In this document: positions 23,691-32,079 of the stretch, piece by piece | Layout of the letters: every line of letters starts with the position of its first letter | Position numbering within the stretch: the first letter of the stretch is position 1 | From: an uncultured Porphyromonadaceae bacterium | GTDB lineage: Bacteria; Bacteroidota; Bacteroidia; Bacteroidales; Muribaculaceae | Assembly (NCBI GenBank): GCA_900548875.1 | Contig: URMA01000009.1 | Span: forward strand, 1-55,568 | Reading direction: 5' to 3' | DNA: 55,568 nt | The notes under the pieces: generated by a model | Seen by the model: the letters and a program-made list of their open reading frames with translations, nothing else | Databases searched by the model: none | Told to the model about the DNA's origin: nothing | Translations under genes and position numbers: made by a program

Positions 23691-26408
23691 TTATTTTGAT
23701 TTATTTGTACAACGGTGAATAAAATGCACGATTTCCCCGATCCACAGCACTAACGACGACGCTCCGAACAGAATCAGCCAATCCTGCCACTTCAAAGGCA
23801 CGACGCTGAACATTTGGCCTCCGAAGCTGACAATGAGTACCTGGCCGACGAGAATAACGAGTATCGTCAGGAAGAACACCTTGCTCTCGCGAATCTTCTG
23901 GAAGCTGGAATGTCCGCTTTCGAACGACTTGGCGTTGAACAGGTTCCAGAACTGGAGGAACACGAAGAACGTGAAGAACACCGTCAAATCGTAGGGTGAT
24001 ACGGAAGCATGCACCGGATCGAACGTGAAATAATGGGCGAAAAACTCACGGATGGAGAACGCCGAAAGTTCCGTTTCCGGGCTATATTTCAAATACTGTA
24101 GAAATCCGAACAGCACAAGCACGAACACGATGCTCACTCCGATGATAAACCATTTCATCGGACGGTTGATGATGAAATCCGTCATCTTGCGCGGCTTGTT
24201 CTTCATCACCTCCATGCTCGGCGGCAGTGAAGCCAACGACAGAGCGGCAAAGGTGTCCATAATCAGGTTTACCCACAGCATCTGTGTCACGGTCAGCGGC
24301 GAATCCTGACCGGTGAACGCACCAATCAGCACTATCATACAAGCCACGAGGTTCACCGTGAGCTGGAAGAGGATAAACCGCTGTATATTCTGATAGAGCG
24401 AACGTCCCCACATCACAGCGCGCGTGATGCTCGCAAACGAGTTGTCCATAATCGTGATGTCGCTTGCTTCCTTCGCGACCGACGTACCGTCGCCCATCGA
24501 CAGTCCGACCTGCGCGGCGTTCAACGCCGGGGCATCGTTCGTACCGTCGCCCGTCACGGCAACCACTTCACCCTGCTGCTGAAGCAGGGAAACAAGGCGC
24601 GACTTGTCGGTTGGACGTGCACGCGACATGATTTTTATCTTCAAAGCGGCCTTGGCGGCATCCTCATCGGAGAGTGCGGCGAAATCTGGGCCGGAAATAT
24701 GATTCTCGTCGGTATCCACGGCATCGTTCCACAAACCAATCTGACGGCCGATTTCCTTGGCTGTTCCCGGCGTGTCGCCCGTCACAATCTTAATCTTAAT
24801 GCCGGCATCCAAGCTTTCCTTAATGGCGGCAGGCACATCGGCGCGAACCGGGTCGGAAATGGCCACAATGCCCATAAATGTCAGGTTGTCGGCCACTACC
24901 TTGTCGTCGGCAATCGCCTTGCCATCCACTATCTGATAGGCAAATCCCAGTGTACGCATGGCCTTCTGCTGATAGGCGAGCAACTGCTCCTTCAGGGCTT
25001 CTTTCGTCACGCCGTTCTTGAAATTACGGCACATTTCCATGACAATTTCAGGCGCACCCTTCACGTACAGCACACGCTTGTCCAGCACCGGGCTGTCGAC
25101 AACCGTTGCCATATACTTGCGCATCGTGGAGAACGGCAACTGTTCCACCACCTTCGCCCCTTCGCGCAACGGCATATAGTCGATTTTCTGCTCATCCATC
25201 CACAAGAGCAGCGCGCCCTCCGTAGGATTGCCCAGCACGGTTGCTTTCTCGCCGCTATGGTCGAGGAAGGCAGTCGAATTGACCGCTATGGCTTCGGCAA
25301 TCATCTTGCCGGTAGTGTCGTCGCCAAGCAGCTGCGATTCGCCCAGCTCGCTGAACTGAGTCTGATAAATGCGCATCTGGTTCTGTGTCAGCGTACCCGT
25401 CTTGTCCGTACAGATGACCGTAGTCGCGCCCATTGTCTCGCAGGCGTGCATCTTGCGCACAAGATTGTTGGTGGCAAGCATACGGCGCATGCTCAAGGCA
25501 AGGCTCAACGTTACGCTCATCGGCAAGCCTTCCGGAACGGACACAACCACCAGCGTAACGGCAAGCATGATGGTGGTCAGCGTATAGTCGATAAAATGAA
25601 TGGCATCAAAAGCCACGCTGTAGTCGTAAATCAGCATACGGCCGATAAGAATCAGCGCACCGATGGTGTAGCTTGCATACGAAACCAGTCGTCCAAGGCG
25701 TTCAAACTGCAACGTAAGCGGAGTCTTCACCCCATTGTCGATTTGCGCTGCCACATATACTTTTCCGTATTCCGTAGCATCGCCCACCGCATCCACGCGC
25801 ATCACGCCGTGGCCTTCGGTCACCGTAGTGCCGCGCATGGCCTTGTTCGACGGGTAAGTGGCATCCTTGCTGAATTCTTCGGGAATATGGGTTTTCTTGA
25901 TAACCGGCTCTCCCGTCAGCGTACTTTCGTTGATGCTCAGCGAAAAGGTTTCGAGCAGCGTACCGTCGGCCGGGACTTCGTTTCCGGTTTCAAGCATGAC
26001 GATATCGCCCACCACAATGTCCTTTCGCGGCACCTGCGTCATGTTGCCGTTGCGCATCACGGTTACGGGTATATCGTCGTTCACCTGATTGAGCATCTCG
26101 AATTTCTTGTTGGCATTCAGTTCCAATGCGAAACTGATGACCGTAGCCAGCAGAATGGCCACCAAAATGCCTATCGGCTCAAAAAAGGCCTGCACGCCTT
26201 CGCCAAGACCGAAAGCCTCGTAGCTGGCAATGCCCACCGAAAGGCACAGGGCTACGAGCAGAATCTTTATCAAAGGGTCGTTGAATTTTTCAAGGAACTG
26301 CGACCACACGGAAGCCTTTTCCGGCGGTGTCAGGATGTTTATTCCATGCTTCTCCCTACTTTCCAGGACTTCGCGGTCGGTCAGACCTGTCATGTTGTCT
26401 GTTTTCAT
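23691..26408 (-). CDS. Calcium-translocating P-type ATPase, PMCA type (IIB)
   Basis: 905 residues with the full P-type layout. An actuator domain carries the TGE motif (STLTGEPVIKK, about residue 165); VVSVPEGLPMSVTLSLALSM in M4 is the calcium-site helix of the IIB subtype; CTDKTGTLTQNQM near residue 335 holds the phosphorylated Asp; KGAPE marks the nucleotide domain; and VTGDGTNDAPALNAAQVG near residue 620 is the hinge. Six C-terminal membrane helices follow. It exports Ca2+ from the cytoplasm using ATP. It lies 31 bases after pyrC in the operon and 4 bases before the small ORF. Confidence 0.95.
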   Translation of the reverse strand: MKTDNMTGLTDREVLESREKHGINILTPPEKASVWSQFLEKFNDPLIKILLVALCLSVGIASYEAFGLGEGVQAFFEPIGILVAILLATVISFALELNANKKFEMLNQVNDDIPVTVMRNGNMTQVPRKDIVVGDIVMLETGNEVPADGTLLETFSLSINESTLTGEPVIKKTHIPEEFSKDATYPSNKAMRGTTVTEGHGVMRVDAVGDATEYGKVYVAAQIDNGVKTPLTLQFERLGRLVSYASYTIGALILIGRMLIYDYSVAFDAIHFIDYTLTTIMLAVTLVVVSVPEGLPMSVTLSLALSMRRMLATNNLVRKMHACETMGATTVICTDKTGTLTQNQMRIYQTQFSELGESQLLGDDTTGKMIAEAIAVNSTAFLDHSGEKATVLGNPTEGALLLWMDEQKIDYMPLREGAKVVEQLPFSTMRKYMATVVDSPVLDKRVLYVKGAPEIVMEMCRNFKNGVTKEALKEQLLAYQQKAMRTLGFAYQIVDGKAIADDKVVADNLTFMGIVAISDPVRADVPAAIKESLDAGIKIKIVTGDTPGTAKEIGRQIGLWNDAVDTDENHISGPDFAALSDEDAAKAALKIKIMSRARPTDKSRLVSLLQQQGEVVAVTGDGTNDAPALNAAQVGLSMGDGTSVAKEASDITIMDNSFASITRAVMWGRSLYQNIQRFILFQLTVNLVACMIVLIGAFTGQDSPLTVTQMLWVNLIMDTFAALSLASLPPSMEVMKNKPRKMTDFIINRPMKWFIIGVSIVFVLVLFGFLQYLKYSPETELSAFSIREFFAHYFTFDPVHASVSPYDLTVFFTFFVFLQFWNLFNAKSFESGHSSFQKIRESKVFFLTILVILVGQVLIVSFGGQMFSVVPLKWQDWLILFGASSLVLWIGEIVHFIHRCTNKSK

Positions 26409-26439
26409 AAACTGTATTTTTCTGTATTTCGAATAGTTT

Positions 26440-27786
26440 CTAATTATTAAATCTCAGTTGCCGCCCAATCGTTCCACGGATTACCGTACCCTGGTCGTAA
26501 ACCAGACTTCCGTTCACGTATGTCTGGCGCACGGCGTTGTGGAACGTATATCCTTCAAACGGCGACCATCCGCATTTCGACAGAATGTTTTCTGCACGGA
26601 CAGTGTACGGCACATTACGGTCGACCACCACCAAATCGGCAAAATATCCGGCACGCAGATAGCCGCGGCGGTTGATGTGGTACAAATCGGCCGGCGCATG
26701 GCACATCTTTTCCACCACCGTCTCCACGGTAAACACATTCTGCTTCGCCATCTCCAGCATGGCTAGCAGCGAATGCTGCACCAACGGTCCGCCGGAAGCG
26801 GCTTTCAGACAACTGCCCTGCTTTTCCGACAGCAAGTGCGGAGCGTGGTCGGTAGCCACGATGTCGATATAGCCCTGATTCAGGCCGTTGCGCAAGGCCG
26901 CACGGTCGTTCCAACTCTTGATGGCAGGGTTCCATTTGATAAGGTTGCCGTATTTTTCATAATCTTCGTCGGTAAACCACAGATGGTGGACGCACACTTC
27001 AGCCGTGATGCGCTTTTCGTTCAGCGGTTCGTTGCTGAAAAGTTCCAGTTCGCGCGCCGTAGAAAGGTGAAGCACATGCAGGCGCGTATTGTACTTATGC
27101 GCCATTTCAACGGCCCGTGCCGTCGACTTGTAGCACACCTCCGTGCTGCGAATCAGCTGATGGAACTGAATCGGAAGGTCCTCGCCGAACTTGTTGACAT
27201 AGTATTCACGGTTGCGGCGTATCAGCATCTCGTCCTCCGAATGGATGGCAATCAAAGCCGGAACTTCCGAGAAGATATTCTTCAAGGCATTCTTATCGTT
27301 CACCAGCATATTTCCGGTCGAAGCCCCCAAAAAGAGTTTCACGCCGGGGGTAAACGTATAGTCGATGCTGAGCAGCGTGTTCAGATTGTCGTTTGTGGCA
27401 CCGATGAAGAAGCCGTAATTGGCAAGCGACACTTCCGACGCCCGCTGCCATTTGGCCTGCAAAGCGTCGATGGTCGTTGTAGGCGGCTTGGTGTTCGGCA
27501 TGTCCATGTACGATGTCACACCGCCGGCAACGGCCGCAGCCGATTCCGACTCGATATCGGCCTTATAGGTCAGTCCGGGGTCGCGAAAATGCACCTGGTC
27601 GTCGATGACACCGGGAAAAATCCAGGCACCGTCGACATCGACACGTTCGTCACATCCGGCAAGCAACTCCACCGTAGGCGCACCTTTGCCCACCTCTTCG
27701 ATTGTATTTCCATCAATAACAACGTAGCCGGTCCATGAACTTCCTTCATTGACCAGCTCGCCGTTATACAAAATTTTTCTTGACAT
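26440..27786 (-). CDS. pyrC: Dihydroorotase
   Basis: 448 residues, amidohydrolase fold. Seen are GVIDDQVHFRDPGLTYKADI, YMDMPNT, the GVKLFLGASTGNM lysine segment, AIHSEDEML, LHVLHLST and IVATDHAPHLL, all metal or substrate sites of the family. The usual first metal-site HxH reads QVH here, so one histidine is glutamine; I believe this variant is common among Bacteroidota PyrC proteins. The enzyme closes carbamoyl aspartate to dihydroorotate in pyrimidine synthesis. It follows the polyprenyl-phosphate sugar synthase by 31 bases and precedes the calcium pump. Confidence 0.95.
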   Translation of the reverse strand: MSRKILYNGELVNEGSSWTGYVVIDGNTIEEVGKGAPTVELLAGCDERVDVDGAWIFPGVIDDQVHFRDPGLTYKADIESESAAAVAGGVTSYMDMPNTKPPTTTIDALQAKWQRASEVSLANYGFFIGATNDNLNTLLSIDYTFTPGVKLFLGASTGNMLVNDKNALKNIFSEVPALIAIHSEDEMLIRRNREYYVNKFGEDLPIQFHQLIRSTEVCYKSTARAVEMAHKYNTRLHVLHLSTARELELFSNEPLNEKRITAEVCVHHLWFTDEDYEKYGNLIKWNPAIKSWNDRAALRNGLNQGYIDIVATDHAPHLLSEKQGSCLKAASGGPLVQHSLLAMLEMAKQNVFTVETVVEKMCHAPADLYHINRRGYLRAGYFADLVVVDRNVPYTVRAENILSKCGWSPFEGYTFHNAVRQTYVNGSLVYDQGTVIRGTIGRQLRFNN

Positions 27787-27817
27787 AAATAACGCTTATT
27801 CTTAGTTACTGTTGACG

Positions 27818-28564
27818 CTATGGCTTCGGATATTTTCTGAACCAGCTGCCCACTTTCAGCTTGATAACGCCGAAAACAGCCTCTCCGAAAATGCTGGAGT
27901 TCATCTTGCTCGTACCCAGTACACGGTTGACAAACACGATAGGCACTTCCACAATCTTGAAGCCCATCTTGTAGGCCGTGAACTTCATTTCAATCTGGAA
28001 CGCATAGCCCTTGAACTGTATTTTGTCGAGATTCATCGCTTCCAGCACTCGGCGGCGGTAGCATACAAAACCGGCAGTCGTGTCGCGAACCGGCAGTCCT
28101 GTGACCAAACGGACATAAGCCGAAGCATAGTACGACATCAGCACACGCCCCATCGGCCAATTGACCACGTTTACACCCGAGATGTAACGGGAACCGATGG
28201 CAAGGTCAGCCCCATTCACACAGGCTTCCCGCAATTCAATCAGCTTCTTGGGTGGATGCGAGAAGTCGGCATCCATCTCAATTATGAAATCATATCTTTG
28301 CTCGATACTCCATTTGAAGCCCGTGATGTAGGCCGTTCCCAACCCCAGCTTGCCTTTGCGTTCGAGCAAGTGCAGCCGGCCGGGATTTTCCTTCTGGAGT
28401 TCCTTGACAATTGACGCCGTTCCGTCGGGCGAATTGTCGTCGATAATCAGAATATCAAACTGGTGCGGCAATGCAAACACCGCAGCGATAATATCTCTAA
28501 TATTTTCCTTTTCGTTGTAGGTGGGAATGATTACCACACTATCCGATTTCTTGACTTCTGACAT
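27818..28564 (-). CDS. Polyprenol monophosphomannose synthase-like GT2
   Basis: 248 residues. The GT-A core starts SVVIIPTYNEKENIRDII, continues FDILIIDDNSPDGT, FIIEMDADFSHPP (the DxD-like catalytic triple) and ends GYAFQIEMKFTAYKMGFKIVEVPIVFVNR, the pattern of DPM1-like enzymes. Lacking the C-terminal membrane helices, it is expected at the cytoplasmic membrane surface, making a polyprenyl-phosphate sugar (mannose or another) from a nucleotide sugar. It is the first gene of the pyrC/ATPase operon, with a TATCTTTG box just upstream. The product could feed the GT-C enzyme at 17883. Confidence 0.92.
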   Translation of the reverse strand: MSEVKKSDSVVIIPTYNEKENIRDIIAAVFALPHQFDILIIDDNSPDGTASIVKELQKENPGRLHLLERKGKLGLGTAYITGFKWSIEQRYDFIIEMDADFSHPPKKLIELREACVNGADLAIGSRYISGVNVVNWPMGRVLMSYYASAYVRLVTGLPVRDTTAGFVCYRRRVLEAMNLDKIQFKGYAFQIEMKFTAYKMGFKIVEVPIVFVNRVLGTSKMNSSIFGEAVFGVIKLKVGSWFRKYPKP

Positions 28565-28584
28565 AGCATTTTATTTGTCTTATG

Positions 28585-28592
28585 CAAAGATA
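28585..28592 (-). promoter_or_regulatory. -7 box of the polyprenyl-phosphate sugar synthase operon
   Basis: Minus strand TATCTTTG, 20 bases before ATG 28564. No clear upstream TTTG element at the expected distance. It would drive the five-gene run down to 22741. Confidence 0.65.
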
Positions 28593-28646
28593 ATACATTT
28601 ACGGAAAAAGCCTTGTTTTTATTAAGGTTTATACATAAAAAAACCG

Positions 28647-29144
28647 CTACAGGTCCAATCCCATGATATAGTCATTCATGTAGAAGCCTTCGCCTATCGG
28701 GAAATCGCCTTCTGACACCTTCCGCATACCCATGCGGCAGTAGAAGTCATAGGCCTTGTTGTGGCGGTTGACATTCAGCTGCATGAGACGCGCTCCCGGA
28801 CAGAGCCGCTTCACTTCGGACACTGCCGTGGAGAACAACTGCCGTCCGATTCCCTCACCCTGCCGTTCGGGCAACACATACAGTTTCTGCAAATGGTAGA
28901 CATCCTCCCCTTCCGGCTGAATCGAAACATAGCCGACAGGAACGCCGTCACCGTCATAAGCAATATAAAAAACATGGCCTTCCTCCAACTGCCGGGCAAG
29001 ATTCTCGGCAGAATACATCCATTCCATCATGTAGTCGAGCTGACGTTCCGACAAGATGTCGGAGTACGTGGCAGGGAAGGCTTTTTCTGCCACCGCACGG
29101 ACCTTCGTCATATCGTCAGCCGTTGCTTGTTTAATTGTTATCAT
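28647..29144 (-). CDS. GNAT-family N-acetyltransferase
   Basis: 165 residues with the GNAT fold: VPVGYVSIQPEGEDVYHLQKLYVLPERQGEGIGRQLFSTAV includes the acetyl-CoA pyrophosphate-binding R/QxxGxG motif, and LNVNRHNKAYDFYCRMGMRKV is the C-terminal motif B region. The acceptor (an amine on a small molecule or protein) cannot be told. It is monocistronic as far as seen, reading toward the polyprenyl synthase gene 82 bases away. Confidence 0.9.
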   Translation of the reverse strand: MITIKQATADDMTKVRAVAEKAFPATYSDILSERQLDYMMEWMYSAENLARQLEEGHVFYIAYDGDGVPVGYVSIQPEGEDVYHLQKLYVLPERQGEGIGRQLFSTAVSEVKRLCPGARLMQLNVNRHNKAYDFYCRMGMRKVSEGDFPIGEGFYMNDYIMGLDL

Positions 29145-29224
29145 ACATACTAAAAACTACAATAAAGTCAATTTGTTGCAAATGCTGTCTTAAATTATGC
29201 AAAACACAAATTTTCAACATTTTA

Positions 29225-29256
29225 TTTGCTTTTCAGAAATATAATCCATATCTTTG
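29225..29256 (+). promoter_or_regulatory. greA promoter
   Basis: TTTG at 29225-29228, a 20-base spacer and TATCTTTG at 29249-29256 match the Bacteroidota consensus exactly. The start of transcription falls near 29260, giving a leader of about 100 bases. Confidence 0.85.
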
Positions 29257-29289
29257 CAATAGAAACATAATCAAAAAAGCGAAGAGGGG

Positions 29290-29326
29290 TCTCGATCATC
29301 CGGTGATGGAGATTCTTTTTCTTTTT
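29290..29326 (+). terminator. Terminator-like hairpin in the greA leader
   Basis: TCTC-GAT-CATC pairs with GATG-GAGA (eight base pairs with a three-base bulge) around CGGT, immediately followed by TTCTTTTTCTTTTT. It sits between the greA promoter and its start codon, so it could end transcripts early and yield a short RNA. Confidence 0.55.
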
Positions 29327-29360
29327 ACTAACTTTTTAAAACCAAAATTTTATTCCAACT

Positions 29361-29831
29361 ATGGCTATAACTTATATGACCAAAGACGGGTACGACAAGA
29401 AAATGAAAGAAATCGCATACCTTGAAAGCGTAGAGCGACCCAAAATATCTGCAGCTATCGCCGAAGCACGCGACAAGGGCGACCTTTCTGAAAATTCAGA
29501 GTACGACGCAGCCAAGGAAGCGCAAGGTATGCTCGAAATGAAGATTTCCCAACTCAAGGACATGCTTGCCAACGCACGCATCATTGACGAGGGCAAATTG
29601 AACACCAATGAAGTGCAAATCATGAACACCGTCACTATCAAAAATACGAAGAACGGTGCCACTATGAAATATACCATCGTTGCCGATTCCGAAGCCAACC
29701 TCAAGGAACGGAAAATTGCTTCCAGCACACCGATTGCAAAAGGTCTGCTCGGAAAGAAAGTCGGTGAAGTGGTGGAAATCAAAGTTCCGCAAGGAGTGAT
29801 GACTTTTGAAATCGTGAAAATCGAGATTTAA
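29361..29831 (+). CDS. greA: Transcription elongation factor GreA
   Basis: 156 residues. The N-terminal coiled-coil hairpin has the conserved tip ARDKGDLSENSEYDAAKEAQG with the two acidic residues that reach the polymerase active site, and the C-terminal globular FKBP-like domain ends GLLGKKVGEVVEIKVPQGVMTFEIVKIE. It rescues backtracked RNA polymerase by stimulating transcript cleavage. The leader is about 100 bases and carries a hairpin followed by a T-rich tract. The HIT gene follows after 14 bases in the same transcript. Confidence 0.96.
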   Translation: MAITYMTKDGYDKKMKEIAYLESVERPKISAAIAEARDKGDLSENSEYDAAKEAQGMLEMKISQLKDMLANARIIDEGKLNTNEVQIMNTVTIKNTKNGATMKYTIVADSEANLKERKIASSTPIAKGLLGKKVGEVVEIKVPQGVMTFEIVKIEI

Positions 29832-29845
29832 TTCAACATACGATT

Positions 29846-30241
29846 ATGGCTACTATTTTCAGCAAAATCATCGCAGGTGAAATTCCCTGCTATAAAGTGG
29901 GCGAAGACGAAAAGAACTTTGCTTTTCTCGACATCAACCCGGTAAACAAAGGACACGTTCTCGTAGTGCCGAAAACGGAAAACGACTATATTTTCAATCT
30001 TTCGGAAGAGGACTTCATATCGCTTAACCTTTTTGCACGCCGCGTGGCAAAAGCAATGGAAAAAGCCATTGAATGCAAACGCATCGGTGTGGCAGTTATC
30101 GGTTTGGAAGTGCCGCACGCACACATCCACCTCATTCCAATCATCGAGGAAAAGGACATGTATTTCGACAAGCCGAAAATGACATTGCCGGCTGAAGAAA
30201 TGCAACGCATTGCCGACGCTATCGCAAAAGAGCTGAAATAA
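29846..30241 (+). CDS. HIT family hydrolase
   Basis: 131 residues. The N-terminus SKIIAGEIPCYKVGEDE is classic HIT, and the catalytic histidine triad is HAHIHLIPI near residue 92. HIT proteins hydrolyse nucleoside phosphoramidates such as adenosine 5'-monophosphoramidate through a covalent histidine intermediate. It is cotranscribed with greA (14-base gap) and is followed by a strong terminator. Confidence 0.94.
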   Translation: MATIFSKIIAGEIPCYKVGEDEKNFAFLDINPVNKGHVLVVPKTENDYIFNLSEEDFISLNLFARRVAKAMEKAIECKRIGVAVIGLEVPHAHIHLIPIIEEKDMYFDKPKMTLPAEEMQRIADAIAKELK

Positions 30242-30269
30242 AACAATTCAACCCAAAGAAAAGAAACTG

Positions 30270-30311
30270 CGGGGCTGCATCTGGACAAATCAGAAGCAGC
30301 CCCGTTTTTTT
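30270..30311 (+). terminator. Terminator of greA-HIT
   Basis: CGGGGCTGC (30270-30278) is exactly complementary to GCAGCCCCG (30296-30304), followed by seven T bases. Confidence 0.92.
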
Positions 30312-30347
30312 GCAGGCGGGCACAAGCACGGACAGCAAAGATTTTTA

Positions 30348-30355
30348 TACCTTTG
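30348..30355 (+). promoter_or_regulatory. -7 box of the EamA transporter gene
   Basis: TACCTTTG fits TANNTTTG and lies 32 bases before ATG 30388. The upstream TTTG box is not at the expected spacing. Confidence 0.6.
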
Positions 30356-30387
30356 CAGGAAATTTACACGTACCATCACTGACAGAC

Positions 30388-31317
30388 ATGAGCACTAAAA
30401 CGAAAGGATATATACTTGGAGCCATTGCGGCAGCAACCTACGGAATGAATCCGCTGTTCACTCTTCCCCTTTATCAGGAAGGGATGGACCCCAACTCCGT
30501 GCTTTTCTTCCGCTACCTGCTTTCCATCCCCATTCTCGGCATCATGACTGTCAGCCGCGGGCGCAATTTCCGAATCCATAGGAAAGAACTCGGAATGACT
30601 GCCGTCATGGGTATTCTGGCGGCACTTTCATCACTCATGCTGTTTGTCAGCTACAACTACATGGCTGCCGGAATCGCTTCCAGTATTCTGTTCGTCTACC
30701 CGATTATGGTGGCCCTCATCATGGCGATAGGCTTCAAAGAAAAGCTCACACTACAGACCATACTCTGCACCCTGCTGGCACTGATAGGCATCGCTCTTCT
30801 CTACCAAAGCGATGACGGAGGCGAACCGCTCAGCATGACCGGCATGGCACTCGTCATGGGCTCGGCTCTTTCGTATGCCATCTACATAGTCGGAGTCAAC
30901 CGCCCTACGCTGCGCAATGTTGCCACGGTAAAACTCACGTTCTATGTCGTCACCTTCGGATTGCTCGTCTTTATCGTCGGCACAAGGTTCTGTACGGAGT
31001 TGACACTGCCGTCCCACGGGCTGCATTGGGCCAACCTCTTTGCACTCGCCCTCTTCCCCACGGCCATTTCTTTTCTATGCACCACAACCGCCGCACAATA
31101 TATCGGCTCAACACCTACGGCAATATTGGGAGCACTCGAACCTGTCACAGCCGTTTTCTTCGGCGTTGCGCTCTTCAACGAAACCATGAACGGACGTATC
31201 GCCCTCGGCATTCTGCTCATTCTGCTGGCGGTGACCATGGTGATTGCAGGCGGAAAAATCACCACACAAATCGTGCGTTTCCGCAAACTGTTCCCGCGTA
31301 TCATCAAACACAAATAG
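30388..31317 (+). CDS. EamA/DMT-family transporter
   Basis: 309 residues with ten predicted helices in two repeated EamA halves. The first half has ATYGMNPLFTLPLY and RYLLSIPILGI; the second ends with GSTPTAILGALEPVTAVFFGVALFNE, the typical EamA signature. It likely exports or imports small metabolites across the inner membrane; the substrate is not deducible. The frame extends 26 codons upstream of 30388, but that stretch overlaps the -7 box, so the ATG at 30388 is taken. Confidence 0.9.
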   Translation: MSTKTKGYILGAIAAATYGMNPLFTLPLYQEGMDPNSVLFFRYLLSIPILGIMTVSRGRNFRIHRKELGMTAVMGILAALSSLMLFVSYNYMAAGIASSILFVYPIMVALIMAIGFKEKLTLQTILCTLLALIGIALLYQSDDGGEPLSMTGMALVMGSALSYAIYIVGVNRPTLRNVATVKLTFYVVTFGLLVFIVGTRFCTELTLPSHGLHWANLFALALFPTAISFLCTTTAAQYIGSTPTAILGALEPVTAVFFGVALFNETMNGRIALGILLILLAVTMVIAGGKITTQIVRFRKLFPRIIKHK

Positions 31318-31361
31318 CCGCCGATTGTCGGCCATAGGTCGACGACAAAACGGCGCTTTCC

Positions 31362-31958
31362 CTATTCCTGATCCTTCTTTGCCAACTCACCCTCGCCAGA
31401 AAGGCTTCTTATCACCCGACAAGGATTGCCTACAGCCAGGACTCCCGACGGCAGACTGCGGTTGACAACGCTGCCTGCGCCCACAACGGTATTGTCGCCT
31501 ATCGTCACACCGGGCAGAATCGAAACTCCGGCCCCAATCCAGACATTGTTGCCAATCGTTATCGGATAGGCATACTCCAACCCACTGTTCCGCTGTGCCA
31601 CATCAAACGGATGTCCGGCCGTATAAATGCCCACATTCGGAGCGATGAACACGTTGTTCCCGATTTTCACCTTCGCACCGTCGAGAATCACCAGATTCAC
31701 ATTCGCGAAAAAATTATCGCCTATCTCAATATTGTAACCGTAATCGCAATGAAACGGCGAAAGCACCGTTGCATTTGCCCCGACATGAATCAGTTCCCTC
31801 AACGCCTGCTCCCTTTTTTCCGATTCCCAGGGAGGAAGCTGGTTGAACGTATACAGCCGGCAACGGGTTTCATACATTTCCCGCTGCAAGGTGCTGTCGT
31901 AGTTGGCGTTATAAAGCAGGCCGGCAGCGGCCTTTTCCTTTTCTGTTTCCATATCCAT
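31362..31958 (-). CDS. Maltose/galactoside-type sugar O-acetyltransferase
   Basis: 198 residues. The N-terminal Mac domain reads EKAAAGLLYNANYDSTLQREMYETRCRLYTFNQLPP, and the C-terminal left-handed beta helix contains IAPNVGIYTAGHPFDVAQRN with the catalytic His, then WIGAGVSILPGVTIGDNTVVGAGSVV. It transfers acetyl from acetyl-CoA to sugars; physiological substrate unknown. The frame is open 22 codons further upstream with a hydrophobic stretch not seen in the family, so ATG 31958 (or 31952) is taken. It converges with the EamA gene. Confidence 0.9.
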   Translation of the reverse strand: MDMETEKEKAAAGLLYNANYDSTLQREMYETRCRLYTFNQLPPWESEKREQALRELIHVGANATVLSPFHCDYGYNIEIGDNFFANVNLVILDGAKVKIGNNVFIAPNVGIYTAGHPFDVAQRNSGLEYAYPITIGNNVWIGAGVSILPGVTIGDNTVVGAGSVVNRSLPSGVLAVGNPCRVIRSLSGEGELAKKDQE

Positions 31959-32079
31959 GAATTTTATCGGTAAAATTAGAAAATAGAAAAGGCACAGCAA
32001 AAAGCCATGCCTTGTATTTTTCATATTGAGATCCCAAATCGGTCACCCGTCGTCAGACGGATTGGGGCTAAAAGCCATA

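Noticed and set aside
24699..26450. 583-codon open frame opposite the calcium ATPase
   Set aside because: It is antisense to a clear P-type ATPase and its product is His/Arg-rich without any family features.
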